A DNA stretch of 64,000 nucleotides, from NCBI GenBank assembly GCA_905182995.1, contig CAJJDP010000070.1, positions 66,448 through 130,447 on the forward strand. Reading direction: 5' to 3'. The number at the start of each line of letters is the position of its first letter. Position 1 is the stretch's first letter. Positions 34,194-46,708 of this stretch are shown piece by piece. The stretch comes from Paramecium octaurelia. Lineage: Eukaryota > Ciliophora > Oligohymenophorea > Peniculida > Parameciidae. Under the pieces are notes generated by a model. It saw only the letters and a program-made list of their open reading frames with translations, was not told the origin of the DNA and ran no database searches. The translations under genes and the position numbers were made by a program.

Positions 34194-35804
34194 TCATCTT
34201 CTCCAGATATTAAACACTGTTTTGCTACTTGCAATAATACATCTAGAAAATCCATTAATACACACCTATGGCAAATTCACAAATTCATTATTCACTTAAA
34301 TAATATCATTCACATTGTTCACATTCCAGATTCTAATTGTGTCATCCCAAGAGGCAGATGCGATGTACTAAGAAAATGGAGAAAATCCACATGTCCATAT
34401 TCCTCTTTGATGTCCTTCAAATTACTTTAACAAAATGAAATTCCTTGCTGACCACAATTTAATAAATTTATCCTTTCCTGATGAAATTATCCATTCATAA
34501 TCATAAGAGAATTCTACACAATATCCTTCATCATTATGAGCCTACCATTTTTTTAAGATCTTTTGATTTTTATATATGATAATATTTTTATCATCACCAA
34601 TTGTTGCAATTATCAGATTAACATTCTAATTTTCTTTATCCATTTCCATTAACCAATTTCCTCCACCAAATGAACAACCATTAACAGCTTATGCGTGTCC
34701 ATTTAATCGATATAATTATTTATTAGTTTCAATGTTCCACACTATCCCTTATCTGTCACCACTTACAGAACAAAAATATCTAGAATCAGATGAAAAGCTA
34801 AATCTATTTATACCTTCGCTATGTCCTTTGAAAATTATTGGACGTTAATCTAAATTGTTTATATCCCACATCCAAATATCAGACTATCTACCACTTCCAA
34901 CCAATAACCATTTTTTATTGGGTGAAAATTTCAATGCTTATATTCTATCGGATTAACAAATGAAACATTTCAATTCAATCATTGAATCCAAATCATAAAC
35001 TACTACTTTGTTATTCCAATTTGATCCACCTGCAAAAAGTTATCCATCATTAGTTACATCTATTGCAGTAACACTATTATAATAATCTAATTTCAATTTT
35101 ATTAGATTTTTATCACATAAGTTGAAGCTATCTTCATTTATGTTGTTTCTAACTTGTTCTTGTGCTTATTCATATTATAATTTTTCTAGGGTTTCTAAAT
35201 ATTACTTTAATTAATCTCTTTCTTAAGATTACATAATAATCGATTATAACATTTCATTTGATTTTTAGGCTTTACTTAACAATATATTTAGTGATTGCAT
35301 TTCCAAAACAAATTGTTTTAATTGACTTATTTGCTTTTAACCAGAAAATTTTAGACTCAAAGACCCTGCATCCAATCTTGTCAATTCTTGTAATTCTTAA
35401 CCCAATTTCTATAGGACGACTTCAGTGACTTCTTCACATTGAATATATGTCTTGTATATACTTTACACTTAATTAATCTCATCCAAAATTTAAGAAAATT
35501 GAGATCCATACTTCAAAAAATTCTGACCTATTTCTTCCGTTATTGTTTCGAAATCACTCACCAATTACTATTTTAACTTATTTTAAACCCATCTTTCTTA
35601 ATATTCAGTTATACATTGATCGATTTTGGAGATGCTTATGACTTTATGATTAATATGGGATTCTTTTGCACAAATAGCACAAATAGCCTTTTTATTACTA
35701 ATACATTTTTCATCCAAACACATCACTGAGATTCCTAACCCTAAATCAGAATGGTGTTTGATATGACATTTAATTGAATTGGCTTTGCTAAATAAATCGT
35801 TCAT
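34194..35804 (-). CDS. B-box plus coiled-coil plus WD40 protein
   Basis: Intronless frame of 537 codons, 536 aa. Residues 12-60 form a B-box-like zinc module (CHIKHHSDLGLGISVMCLDE, then CISNKKAICAICAKESHINH) with Cys/His pairs. Residues 70-270 are a coiled coil. From about residue 275 come WD40 repeats: FICQSDRIQALKFSPNKKWL, then SDIWMWDIN, FKGHSEGINRFSFSSDSRYF, GDRQGIVWNIE, and GHQRGIWTCGFSPFSQYIAS then SWDDTIRIWNV. There are at least five blades plus likely degenerate ones. It resembles ciliate WD40 scaffold families and probably mediates protein-protein interactions. There is no RING, so ligase activity is not implied. Confidence 0.85.
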
Positions 35805-36003
35805 TTTATGGATTAATTAATATAGATTAAAATTGTTTACATACTCTTAAAACATGAACCAATATTATAGAAATAAGATATGAAAATTGATTATGATTAT
35901 GAATGAAATATTTTTAAGAATAAATGCAATTTACTTGTATAATTATAGTATTAAAAAAAAGAAAAGCAGTCTAAATATATTTTATAAATAAGATAATTTA
36001 ATT

Positions 36004-37723
36004 ATGCAATAGAACAAGGTTTGGAGAAAGATTAATTATGATATAAAGGAGAAGCCTATACTTTAGTTCAAATTTCAGAAGGTAGGCAAGAAATCTAATG
36101 ACATTTATATTGGATGTTTTAATGAATATCTAATAAAATATAAAGTAATACTACATTTAAAGATCCTAGGATCAATTCTATACAACACCTTATAAACTAT
36201 TTGATCTGGAATTCACCAGCAAATTTGAAGTGATTAGAACTCCTCCGAAATTAAAATAGGATAAACATCATAGCAAAGTTAGAGGAGAAGAGATATTAGA
36301 TTTAGGGGAAATAGTAGCTATTCGTTTGATTGTGGAAAATATTGAGAAACCCTATGAAATTTAAGGAAAAACTGAATAGATGCACCAGCTAAGGGACTTT
36401 CTGGGAAAAAAAATAAATTAAATTGGATTTCACAATTTATTCCGTGTTTATAAAAAAATTGGGAGAGGCAATTTTGCATCTGTTTATTTGGCTGAAAGAA
36501 TAGAAGACAATTTAAAAATGGCAGTGAAGGCATTTTCAAAACAAATTGTTTATAATGAAGAAAAAGGAAGAGTAAGTTTAGTCTACTTCATTTTAGGAAG
36601 GATTAATCAATGAAATCTAAATAATGAGAGAATTAGATCATCCTAATCTCATGAGTTTGTATGAAGTGTATGAAACAAAGAATTCAATCTATATGGGTCT
36701 TGAATTATTAGAAGGAGATCAATTATTCGAATATTTAAAAAAGAAAATCTCCTTCACAGAAAAACAAGTATAAAGTATAATGGTTGGGTTACTGATGGGT
36801 CTTAAACATATGCACTCAAAAGGAATAATGCACAGAGATTTAAAATTGGAAAATATCTTATTTAAATAACAGGGGTATATTTTTAAGATATTTAAGTAAT
36901 TTCGATTCTGTGGTTATTGCTGATTTCGGATTGGCCACTCATGTAAACAAGAAACCATATTTATACTAAAAATGTGGTACTCCTGGATTTGTTGCTCCAG
37001 AAATTATTAATCTAAAAAATGTATACCAACCCTATGATTCTGTTTGCGATGTATATTCAATGGGAGTTGTCTTTTATATTTTGTATTTTTCAGTATTATA
37101 ATTATTAGATTGACTGGAAGACCTGCCTTTACTGGCAAGACTTATAACACTATTGTGAAACAGAATAAGGAAGCTAATATTAACTTTGATTCCCCACATT
37201 TCTAAAATGCTCCTAAAGAAGCCTAATAACTGCTATTTCAAATGCTTTAAAAAGAGCCTTTATCAAGAATCAAGAGCAGTGAAGCTTTGTTGCATCCATA
37301 TTTGCAAAGTGCTTTACTAATTGATGAAGATGAGGCTCATATCTCAACCGATGATGATCCCAATCTTATGGAGAGAATAAAAATGCTAAACAAATAGTTA
37401 CTATATTATCATTACAATATTTAGAACTGAGAAAGTCGATTTTACCAGAATCAAAAGATAAAATAGTTAGAATATTAAAGAACTACGACTATAAGCCACT
37501 TAAGAATTGAAGTAAAATTAGACGTCCGATGAGGAACTTAAAATAATCATGAGGACACCAGTTATAACAGGAAGAATTAATTCTGTTGAGAGTATTTACT
37601 AAATAAAATTTAGATTCCCCTATGCTGAAATGTTTATCACCCTTCTAAAGTACTGGTTATGACGAAATAGCCCAAGATTAATTGGTTTTGTAAAGATATT
37701 CTGGAAAAACACTAAATATTTGA
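36004..37723 (+). CDS. Serine/threonine kinase with N-terminal PH-like region
   Basis: Protein of 523 aa. Six introns (36145-36169 of 25 nt, then 25, 22 and 26 nt, 37397-37424 of 28 nt, 37592-37613 of 22 nt) leave exactly 524 codons. The first 130 residues look like a PH fold (ILQFKFQKVGKKSNDIYIGC, ending TEQMHQLRDFLGKK). The kinase domain follows: YKKIGRGNFASVYLAE, AVKAFSK, GIMHRDLKLENILF, IADFGLATH, CGTPGFVAPEII. All catalytic residues are intact, with CAMK-like character. The tail contains TSDEELKIIMRTPVITGRIN and STGYDEIAQDQLVLQ. The last two introns are the least certain; without them the protein ends at 37430. Confidence 0.85.
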
Positions 37724-38100
37724 CTTTTTTTATATTTTTCTTTAAATCATTATTTGCTATATTATATGAATAATTTTTATTGCCTTAAAATAATAATTAT
37801 TAATAGTTTCATAATTACTATTCTTAAAATAGATATAGTATCATTATTAATGTATGTTATTTAATGAAGAATATTTTAACATCGTGCAGAGTATTTTCGT
37901 TTTATAATATTATTATAATATTTCATTTATTTATAAAAATTACAATGTGTTTTTTAACTTATAAAACTAAAAATCTACAAACAATAGAATAAGATCAATA
38001 TCGTAATTAAGCTTGATAACACTATTTATAATTATAATATTTAAAATATATTATAATAAGTATTTTGGATCTCTTTATATTATTTATAATAATATTAATA

Positions 38101-38859
38101 ATGAGATCAAATGTAGCTTTGAGATTAAGAAAATCAGTAGAAAAAGAAAAGTATGATTCGACTTAAAAATTCTCATTGCACGCATTTAGTATACATTAAC
38201 CACCAAGTCCCAAGAGAAAGGCTTATTAAACTCCAATAAGAGGAAAATATTAAATACTTTAAAAAAAGAAACTAGTCAATAATTAAACATTGAATGACAA
38301 GACTCAACTTTTACAGAAAATTGAGTACTTTAATTCAGTGAATCTCACGCTAGAAAATTAATAAATCAAAGACTAAGATAAAAGTATACAATATAGAAGG
38401 AATTACCGTTAATAATCAGAGGACAAGATACTCGTATATGATATATTCAAAGAGGTTGGGTACTCTTACAAATTATATGTCTGAGGAATATTCAAAGCCT
38501 GGCGATTAAAAAGAAAGACAGAACAAAAAATCATCTCTTCCAATTTTGAAAAAAAGATCTTCTCCATCACCTTAATGTTAAGATTCTCAAACCATTCCAC
38601 CGATGCCAACAATAGCAGAATTAAATTACGCAAAAAAAGCCTCAAGTAATTGATGATATTAATATTAGATGAATTAAATAAAGTTTAATCTAAAGAAATA
38701 AAAGAAGTCTCTGAATCAACAGAAAGAATACTTGATTTATTATTGCTTAATACTTGTGATCTCAAAAAAGTATTCCAATAATAAAAATAGAAAAAAAGAA
38801 AAATAATTGTTTAAGGAAGAGTTCCTTCGGATTTCTTCAACATATTGAAATAATTATGA
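38101..38859 (+). CDS. Hypothetical basic protein, about 238 aa
   Basis: A 23-nt intron (about 38648-38670) joins KKASS to NELNKVQSKE. A second intron near 38433 can be read as 19 nt or 31 nt, both keeping frame, giving 238 or 234 aa. The sequence is Lys/Gln/Ser-rich, with proline-directed motifs (HQPPSPKRKAYQTP and LPILKKRSSPSPQ) that look like phosphorylation sites, and a helical C-terminus. No family is recognised. It sits in the middle of a gene-poor stretch. Confidence 0.58.
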
Positions 38860-39587
38860 TCATATATAACATATTTTCTTTATTATTCAACTTATAAAAT
38901 TATATAATAAATTCTCCTTAAATTACAACACATTTCACAATTAAGGTGGATTGCAATTATCTAAGACAGAATCTAAAAATGGTTCCATAATTCAGACTAA
39001 AAGATTTTCTCATTTCCATATTTTATTTCAGGATGTAATTGAAATTATTATGGACTTAAATAATTAATAGAGGGATTATAAAATAAAAACTATCAAGTAT
39101 TGTATGGAAAGGCAATTATTTTTTATGTATTCATAATTTTGACATCAACCTTTACTCAATTTTTCTGAAGATAAATACTTTTGTTATACTTCATCTAACC
39201 TTTTTCAAAATAGGTGAAAAACCTACCAAAATATTTGAATGATTCATATTTTATTCCTACATATATAATAAATATTTATATTCAAAATCATAAAATATTA
39301 AGAACTATTTATTTTTGGTGTAGACATTTGTAACTAAATTTAATATTTCAGCTACCCAAAATTTCTTTGGTAGTAATTATTACGAATTATAGTTATATAT
39401 GACATTATTATTTAAAAAGAAGTAATGATGAAGTAAGTTAACTTAGTTTTGTTTTAATTCTTACTATTTAATGCATAATCATATTGTTTAATTCGTAATA
39501 GATTTAAATAAATTCTTTTTGATTAAATTGATTTTTAATATATAGAAAATAAAAATAGCAATATTTTCATTAATTTAAAAAACTTTT
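38860..39587. other. AT-rich intergenic, about 730 bp
   Basis: No supported gene. Like the 37.7-38.1 kb gap, it is almost pure A/T with many homopolymer runs. It presumably holds the terminator of one gene and the promoter of the next. Confidence 0.4.
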
Positions 39588-40390
39588 ATGTTGCAAAACC
39601 AATAAAACTTTTTAAACGAATCATTCCATTTTACAAACTTTGAATAGATTTCTCCTATATTTTAAGAATTTCTTAAGATAATTAATTCTAATGCTTTAGA
39701 TATGCTTTAAAATTCAAATTCTCTTGGTGATAATATCAAAACAGAAGGAAGTATCAAAAATTAGGATTCTCAATCTAGTAGTCCTACCTAAATTTATAAA
39801 TCGAAGAAAAAATGGCACGATAGCTCTCTTGCCAAACAAAAGTAATTGTAACAACAGATAAATTGTTAAAATAATAATTGTTAGAATAAAAGGAAAAATT
39901 TAAATGAAACTTAGATCAAAGGAAAAACTGTGCTTTTATGTAATAGATGTCTTAGTAATTTTCACTCAAACAACTATTGTGAGTATTGCATTTAAGTATT
40001 TAATAATCAATAATTAAAGATATATGATCCTAATCTAGGTTATGAAATGGATGATAAATAATGGATTATGTGTGAGAAATGTAACAGATGGGTAACTATA
40101 AATTTATATTATAGAACCATGTTGATTGTGAACAATCCAAAGGAAAGAAGAATTTGATTAAAATTACCCATCATACAAAATATAGATGTTCCTAATGTCA
40201 TAAAAATAGAAAACTATAAGCTAAATCTAAAATAAACAAAGATACTTTTTTAGATCAGGAATTAATAAACACAAAAACTAAATTACCCTAAACAATATTA
40301 AAATTAACAAATAAAGAAATATTTGAAGATATATCCCTTCTGAGGTCCCTGATGTCAGAAGAGATATAAAAAAAAGTGAAAATAGATTGA
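39588..40390 (+). CDS. PHD-like zinc-finger protein, 259 aa
   Basis: One 23-nt intron at 40092-40114 splits the finger exactly after CEKCNRW. Residues 115-210 hold a Cys/His cluster: LLCNRCLSNFHSNNYCEYC, then WIMCEKCNRWNHVDCEQ, then KYRCSQCHKNRK. 'W-x-x-C-x-x-C-x-x-W-x-H-x-x-C' followed by a final C-x-x-C is the PHD (or extended PHD) layout, which typically reads histone H3 tails. The N-terminus is Gln/Asn/Ser-rich and disordered. The zinc-site spacing before the tryptophan is unusual, so a divergent PHD/zf-HC5HC2H class is possible. Confidence 0.72.
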
Positions 40391-40661
40391 ATTTATGATT
40401 TGTTAGATGTACTCTTATATTTTTAATATTAATTATTTTTAAAAATTATTTCATATCAGGGCTTCATAATTATTAAATTTAAATAATATTATTCATTTAT
40501 GGCAATGAAGAAATAATAGAAATTCATCTATTAAGATAAATTTACAATTTCTTTCATCTAACTAAGTAATACAGGTCCTTTTCTACAATTTGTTATCTAT
40601 AATAAATCCTCTAATATATATTAATTAATGAATTTAAAATATGAATAAAATTAATTATTTA

Positions 40662-41539
40662 TCACCCTTTCATTGAATTTAGATTTCCTTATTTTGATTA
40701 TTTAAACTATTCAAATTCTTTGAGGTATTATTAATATGATAAATCTTGGGAAACTGACATATCTAAAACACTTTGGTCTCCAAAATTAATCCTACTCATA
40801 ATCAAAGTTCCTTCTATCTCTTATTCTAATTTATCTAATTCTTTATTTATCTTATTCACTTCTTTTCTAATGGTATCAATTTAATTAACTGATTTATATT
40901 TATCGATATTTGCTTATTATTTATCATTTTTTTTCTGTTAAGCATTAGGTTAATTATCTGTTTCTTCTTCACTTTCATTTTTTTCAGTATCATCATAATC
41001 ATCCTCATCTTCTTATTATTCATCTTCGTCTGTCTCTTCTTAATTCTCTTCATCCTCTTCTTATTCGTCTTATTCATCTTCTTCTACTTCTTCTTCTTCT
41101 TCTTCTTCTTCATCATTTTAGTTCAATTTATTCTATGTTTTCCTTTCATCATCCTTTTCTTTTTTTTAATTCTATGTCATTCTAGAAGGTTCTTATTACT
41201 GTTATTGTTTAATTAACAATTTTTGTGCAACAGGTTGATTTGCATTTGATTATTCTTATGAAAATAAAAACTAAGGTCCTCTAAATTGTTATCATAATAA
41301 TACTTTGCTGGTTGTTGTTATGTATTGGCTTATTGAGTAAAAGGATTAGTACTGCTTTTTGGCAAAATTGAATTTAAATTTTGATTATTCTTTAAATTGT
41401 TTTATACATATGGATTTTGCTATTGTGGTATAAAAGGTTGTTATTAAAGTGATTGTTGTGATCGTTAGCTTGTTGTTGAATAGGTTTAATTAGTTGTTTG
41501 AGGATTATTGTTATATTAATATTATTAACGATATGACAT
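40662..41539 (-). CDS. Gln/Asn-rich protein with acidic middle, 284 aa
   Basis: One 23-nt intron (41281-41303). Three zones are visible. Residues 1-75 are a Gln/Asn/Pro/Tyr-rich start. A middle zone is strongly acidic, with seven Glu in a row and many Asp/Glu/Gln. The C-terminus is a coiled coil (KEVNKINKELDKLEQEIEGT) ending SRINFGDQSVLDMSVSQDLS. This layout is common in nuclear and chromatin-associated disordered proteins, but no domain is recognised. Its start codon falls at the edge of the assembly repeat that begins at 41535. Confidence 0.65.
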
Positions 41540-44129
41540 TATTTTAATTATATTAAATTAATATTAAGAAAATTTTGAAATAGAATCAAAGACAAATAGG
41601 TTGAGATTGAAAAGTTTGATATATACTTTGAAGTGAAGATGTTTGATAAATTTCATAAAATACAAAATAATTATTAAAAATATTATAAATTATTTTTCGA
41701 ATATCATGATGTATCAATAATGATAGACATTTTTAGTCAAATGCCAGAATCATAAATGGGTTCATTGAGAATGAGACCTTCCCAATTAAGAATAGAAATG
41801 ACAGATGATCAATAGCTTTCCACAAGACGGAGGAATTTCATGTCTCCTACTGCTTTACCATTATTCAGAGAATTGTATAAATAAGTTTCATATATTTCAG
41901 ATAATAACAAACGACTAGACAACATCATTAATAAGGAATGGCTCCTTTAGCTATGAAAGTACAATTATCAATCTAATACACTAGCCTATGTCTAGCCAAT
42001 CATAAATTACAAAATCCTTACTGTTTAATTTATTTTTATAAGGTTTCTTTATCAACTATTATGGTTATCTATTTTGGTAATACAGTTTTCGCTACGTTTT
42101 ACTGTAATTATGGATCTAAGATTTGCTCACAATGTTTATATTGATATATTATAATTATCGTAAAGGAGAAGATTGTATTTGGCAATTAATAGAGGCTATG
42201 TTTCTATTTTTTTTAAAAGTAATGGAATCATTTTAACAAAGGTTTTTGTTGTGTTTTATTATGAAATATAGAAATTCAAAATATACTTTATTACAATTAT
42301 GATGATTTCATTATCTATATTGGTGTTGTTTATGCGAGTAGTTTAAAAATTGAAATTTCAATTATAGAACAATCAATAAATTGTAAGTATTACATTTATA
42401 ATAAGATTATTCAATTTATAAAAACATTATTATGCGTTTAGATGACACTAATTGCATTGAAATGGGAGGATAAAATTGACTGGGTTTGGTCCTAAATCTT
42501 TATAATTTTATGGGTGTTTTTGGTAGTCCTTGCATTATTACTATTTATATCGTTTATAGGATGTATTGAAACCTTCATTAATCTCCTAAAAAAATAAACT
42601 AGTCAAAATTATTGTATTCCTTATATCTATTATAGTAATAGGAAATATTTGGATATTTATTAATATCATAGGTTATACATTGTTGCCATTCTCATTTTTG
42701 TATAGATTGACTCAACTATACGACAATGGGGAATCCTTTGGATAAGATGAAACTATCTAACTCATTGTTCTAAATGCAATTTACATGGCATTGTTAACCG
42801 TGTATACTATATTTTTCGTCAATAACATAAANGACATTATTTTAATTATATTAAATTAATATTAAGAAAATTTTGAAATAGAATCAAAGACAAATAGGTT
42901 GAGATTGAAAAGTTTGATATATACTTTGAAGTGAAGATGTTTGATAAATTTCATAAAATACAAAATAATTATTAAAAATATTATAAATTATTTTTCGAAT
43001 ATCATGATGTATCAATAATGATAGACATTTTTAGTCAAATGCCAGAATCATAAATGGGTTCATTGAGAATGAGACCTTCCCAATTAAGAATAGAAATGAC
43101 AGATGATCAATAGCTTTCCACAAGACGGAGGAATTTCATGTCTCCTACTGCTTTACCATTATTCAGAGAATTGTATAAATAAGTTTCATATATTTCAGAT
43201 AATAACAAACGACTAGACAACATCATTAATAAGGAATGGCTCCTTTAGCTATGAAAGTACAATTATCAATCTAATACACTAGCCTATGTCTAGCCAATCA
43301 TAAATTACAAAATCCTTACTGTTTAATTTATTTTTATAAGGTTTCTTTATCAACTATTATGGTTATCTATTTTGGTAATACAGTTTTCGCTACGTTTTAC
43401 TGTAATTATGGATCTAAGATTTGCTCACAATGTTTATATTGATATATTATAATTATCGTAAAGGAGAAGATTGTATTTGGCAATTAATAGAGGCTATGTT
43501 TCTATTTTTTTTAAAAGTAATGGAATCATTTTAACAAAGGTTTTTGTTGTGTTTTATTATGAAATATAGAAATTCAAAATATACTTTATTACAATTATGA
43601 TGATTTCATTATCTATATTGGTGTTGTTTATGCGAGTAGTTTAAAAATTGAAATTTCAATTATAGAACAATCAATAAATTGTAAGTATTACATTTATAAT
43701 AAGATTATTCAATTTATAAAAACATTATTATGCGTTTAGATGACACTAATTGCATTGAAATGGGAGGATAAAATTGACTGGGTTTGGTCCTAAATCTTTA
43801 TAATTTTATGGGTGTTTTTGGTAGTCCTTGCATTATTACTATTTATATCGTTTATAGGATGTATTGAAACCTTCATTAATCTCCTAAAAAAATAAACTAG
43901 TCAAAATTATTGTATTCCTTATATCTATTATAGTAATAGGAAATATTTGGATATTTATTAATATCATAGGTTATACATTGTTGCCATTCTCATTTTTGTA
44001 TAGATTGACTCAACTATACGACAATGGGGAATCCTTTGGATAAGATGAAACTATCTAACTCATTGTTCTAAATGCAATTTACATGGCATTGTTAACCGTG
44101 TATACTATATTTTTCGTCAATAACATAAA
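41535..44129. repeat. 1,297-bp perfect direct repeat around one N
   Basis: 41535-42831 and 42833-44129 read the same, with a fixed offset of 1,298 and a single N at 42832 between them. The unit starts a few bases before the ATG of the minus-strand acidic gene and ends inside the TM-RING gene. As with the first repeat, the break coincides with the N and shows no mobile-element features. It is best explained as unmerged overlapping contig ends. Confidence 0.9.
41720..42831 (+). pseudogene. Truncated artefactual copy of the TM-RING gene
   Basis: Same sequence as the first 1,112 bp of the gene at 43018-44892, cut by the N at 42832 before the RING. It is listed so that it is not mistaken for a second gene. 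Confidence 0.85.
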
Positions 44130-44892
44130 GTAATTATGATATATCTAAGAATGTAGAATATTTTTAAAAGAATTATAAGGATATGAATCATATTCTACAG
44201 GAATACCTCAATAACCAATTTAAATTTAATAAGATTAAGAATAACGAAATGAGAATTTGCCTGATTCCAATGAAACTTTGTCAAAGAAAAAAAAGAAGTA
44301 GCCTTTTAGATTTGTTAAATTAAATGCCCCATTATATTTAATAAAAATGTCCTGCACATTCTTTGCTATATTTGATAAAATATAATTTGGTCAGACAAAT
44401 CCTAAATAAACAGAACAGCTTTCTCAAAGAGCATTAGGACAATAATCATCAAATAGAATGGAGTTTTAAAAGGAAATTAAAGCCAATAGCAATTCATTAG
44501 ATGAAAAGATCAATAATATAGGAGCTTAAGAATAAAAGCAAGAAATCGCTGAGGAATAAGAAAAGGAAAATGGAGCCACTAAAAAAGGTTCAGAATTACA
44601 ATAAAAGTCTCAAAATTCCATTAATGAGGATTAGTAGTCTACTTAGGATAAATGTTTGATTTGTTATGAAAATCAACCAAATATTTTATTTATCCCTTGT
44701 AGACATGGGGGAATTTGTGAGAAGTGTGCAGAAGATATCGTAGTTAAATCCAATTAATGTTATTTGTGTAGAAAAGTATTTAATATATTTATTTAGAATA
44801 TTAAATAAATCTTGAAAATAAATACAGAAGGGGGACATTTAATTGTTAATGAGATTAGCAATATAAAGCAAAAAAGGTAGATTTAAGCTTGA
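43018..44892 (+). CDS. Multi-TM protein with C-terminal RING finger (paralogue)
   Basis: Protein of 578 aa. Introns at 43173-43198 (26), 43402-43418 (17, unusually short), 43517-43539 (23), 43681-43703 (23), 43912-43933 (22) and 44130-44156 (27) leave exactly 579 codons. A cytosolic N-terminus is followed by about seven TM helices (for example MFILIYYNY and IFIILWVFLVVLALLLFISF, parallel to the gene at 32854). A linker of about 170 residues rich in Gln/Lys/Glu comes next, then a RING: CLICYENQPNILFIPCRHGG, then ICEKCAEDIVVKSNQCYLCR. It is a likely membrane E3 ligase. The first 1.1 kb is duplicated as an assembly artefact at 41720-42831. Confidence 0.76.
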
Positions 44893-44969
44893 AGTTGTAA
44901 ATAAATTTTAAACTAAATTAATCTCGTGCATTAATATAATATTAATAACAATTTTTATCTAAACTATTT

Positions 44970-46538
44970 TCATATAGCTTCATTCTAATCGGTTTATTCT
45001 ATTCTATTATCTTAAATCTATTCACTAGGTAAAAAATGGTTTGATAATTTGGCTGGAACATATAATGAAAGTATTAAACAAATATAGATATTAATTGCAC
45101 TTTACTCGTTAAGTGAATTAAGAGTAGTGATGGTCTTAGGTTGAAAGAAATTCAGATATTAATTATAGAGTAGAGAAGCAAAGCATATTGTTGATAAAAT
45201 ATGAAGTAGCTTATAATTTTTTAAATATGATTTGCCAATTTTCTGTTGTTCTTGTTCATCGAATATTTCGTACGATTTCTCAACACTAACATCTTATTCA
45301 ACATTCGTATTTGGTTGTGTGTAATTAAATTGTTTATATAATAGATACAAGTAGTTGATTGTGTAAATTGACAATGTTAGCATAATTAGCAATCTATAGT
45401 AATTATAGTAAGGTATCTCATTTGTTACATCGAACTAAATCCTTGTATATTTTTTATAGGAAATATAAAGATTTAGACCTGCTTATGGAACTGTGTAGAA
45501 TACAACAATACAAAATTTAATCAAATGGTTTATTTTAAATTTTTTTTTATAAGCAGCTATTTCTTCATCCTTTACATTTTGCAGTTACTGAAATTCAAAA
45601 ATGAGAAGCCAAAAATAGAATAAAGAAATATATACAACTAATTAAATTATACTTGTATATCCTTAAACTAAATTGTAATGAGTTGATCTAAAGATTTGAA
45701 TTGGCAAATTATAGAATATCATGAGTATTAGTAAATATGGTACCCATCTAAGTATTTGAGGCCATTTTATTCTACTATATTCTTTGAAATGATAAAGGAA
45801 TTTAAATAATGAGTAACTTGTTATCAAAATGAATATGACCTTTATATAATATATCAAATTACTTAATGAATAAAAACAAGTTTAAAATACTTTGTATTTT
45901 CAACTGTTGCTGAAACATATTATATCTAAATGGATTAATATTAAGGTGGTTTTTGTAGAGTTATTTATGACAAAATTAATTGCTAATTATTCAAATTAAT
46001 CTCCTTAATTTCTCCTACACAGTTATATTGAGTAGGCATTAAAGTGCATTAGATTTTTAAGTTTAGTTTCTCATCAAGAATTAATTGTTCATACTATGAA
46101 CTATCTTTTATTGATCTTTTTTTAATAGTAATTTTTACACATTATTTAATAATGATGCATTTCCATAGAGGATGAGATGTATTTTGATATTATAAATTAT
46201 GAGTTCTGGGGAAAGTTTAGTTTTATTAAGTTTGAAAAGATCTTGCTAATGATTAACTATAGATGTACATCTTAAATTGAGAAGGCTACTTCTATAAATA
46301 CATAGTTATTTTCAGGACTAAAAAATCCAAGGGAATCACATGATTGTATGGTTTAGTTCTCAATAAGTGTGTCATTGCAATTCTATTGATAAAATCCATA
46401 TTATTAGTATTTATTATATCTGATAGTGATTACTTATAATGTAAGGTAGAAGATCAACCAAAATGATAATTTTATGGAAGTCTGAGTACGAGATTAAGCA
46501 TCAACCTATAATGGAATATATTAATCAAATAAAATCAT
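44970..46538 (-). CDS. Extracellular domain plus 7-TM protein, 506 aa
   Basis: Two introns (25 nt with plus coordinates near 46084-46108; 23 nt near 45843-45865) leave exactly 507 codons. A hydrophobic segment near residues 25-40 (KLSFWLIFYLTLQVIT) may be a signal anchor. An extracellular domain of about 180 residues follows. Then come roughly six to seven TM helices (FILITSYSLFKFLYHF, WVPYLLILMIFYNLPIQIF, LVVYISLFYFWLLIFEF, and so on). The C-tail is charged. A large soluble domain before a 7-TM block is the layout of the Wntless/TMEM181/GOST families. I cannot assign it more closely. Confidence 0.62.
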
Positions 46539-46708
46539 ATTTATATCATTATTAATTATGGAAATAAATACAAGTGAGATGAGTAGAATTAGAAATTGAA
46601 AGTGAGTATTGATAAAATAAAAAGAATATCATACTTATTAGAATTCTCTGATATGATACCTTAGAAAGACAAAAAAAATGATTAATTATTGATAATATTA
46701 TTTTTTAC

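Noticed and set aside
41535..44129. Second TM-RING gene upstream of the first
   Set aside because: It is an identical 5' copy cut off at the N. Counting it would double one gene.
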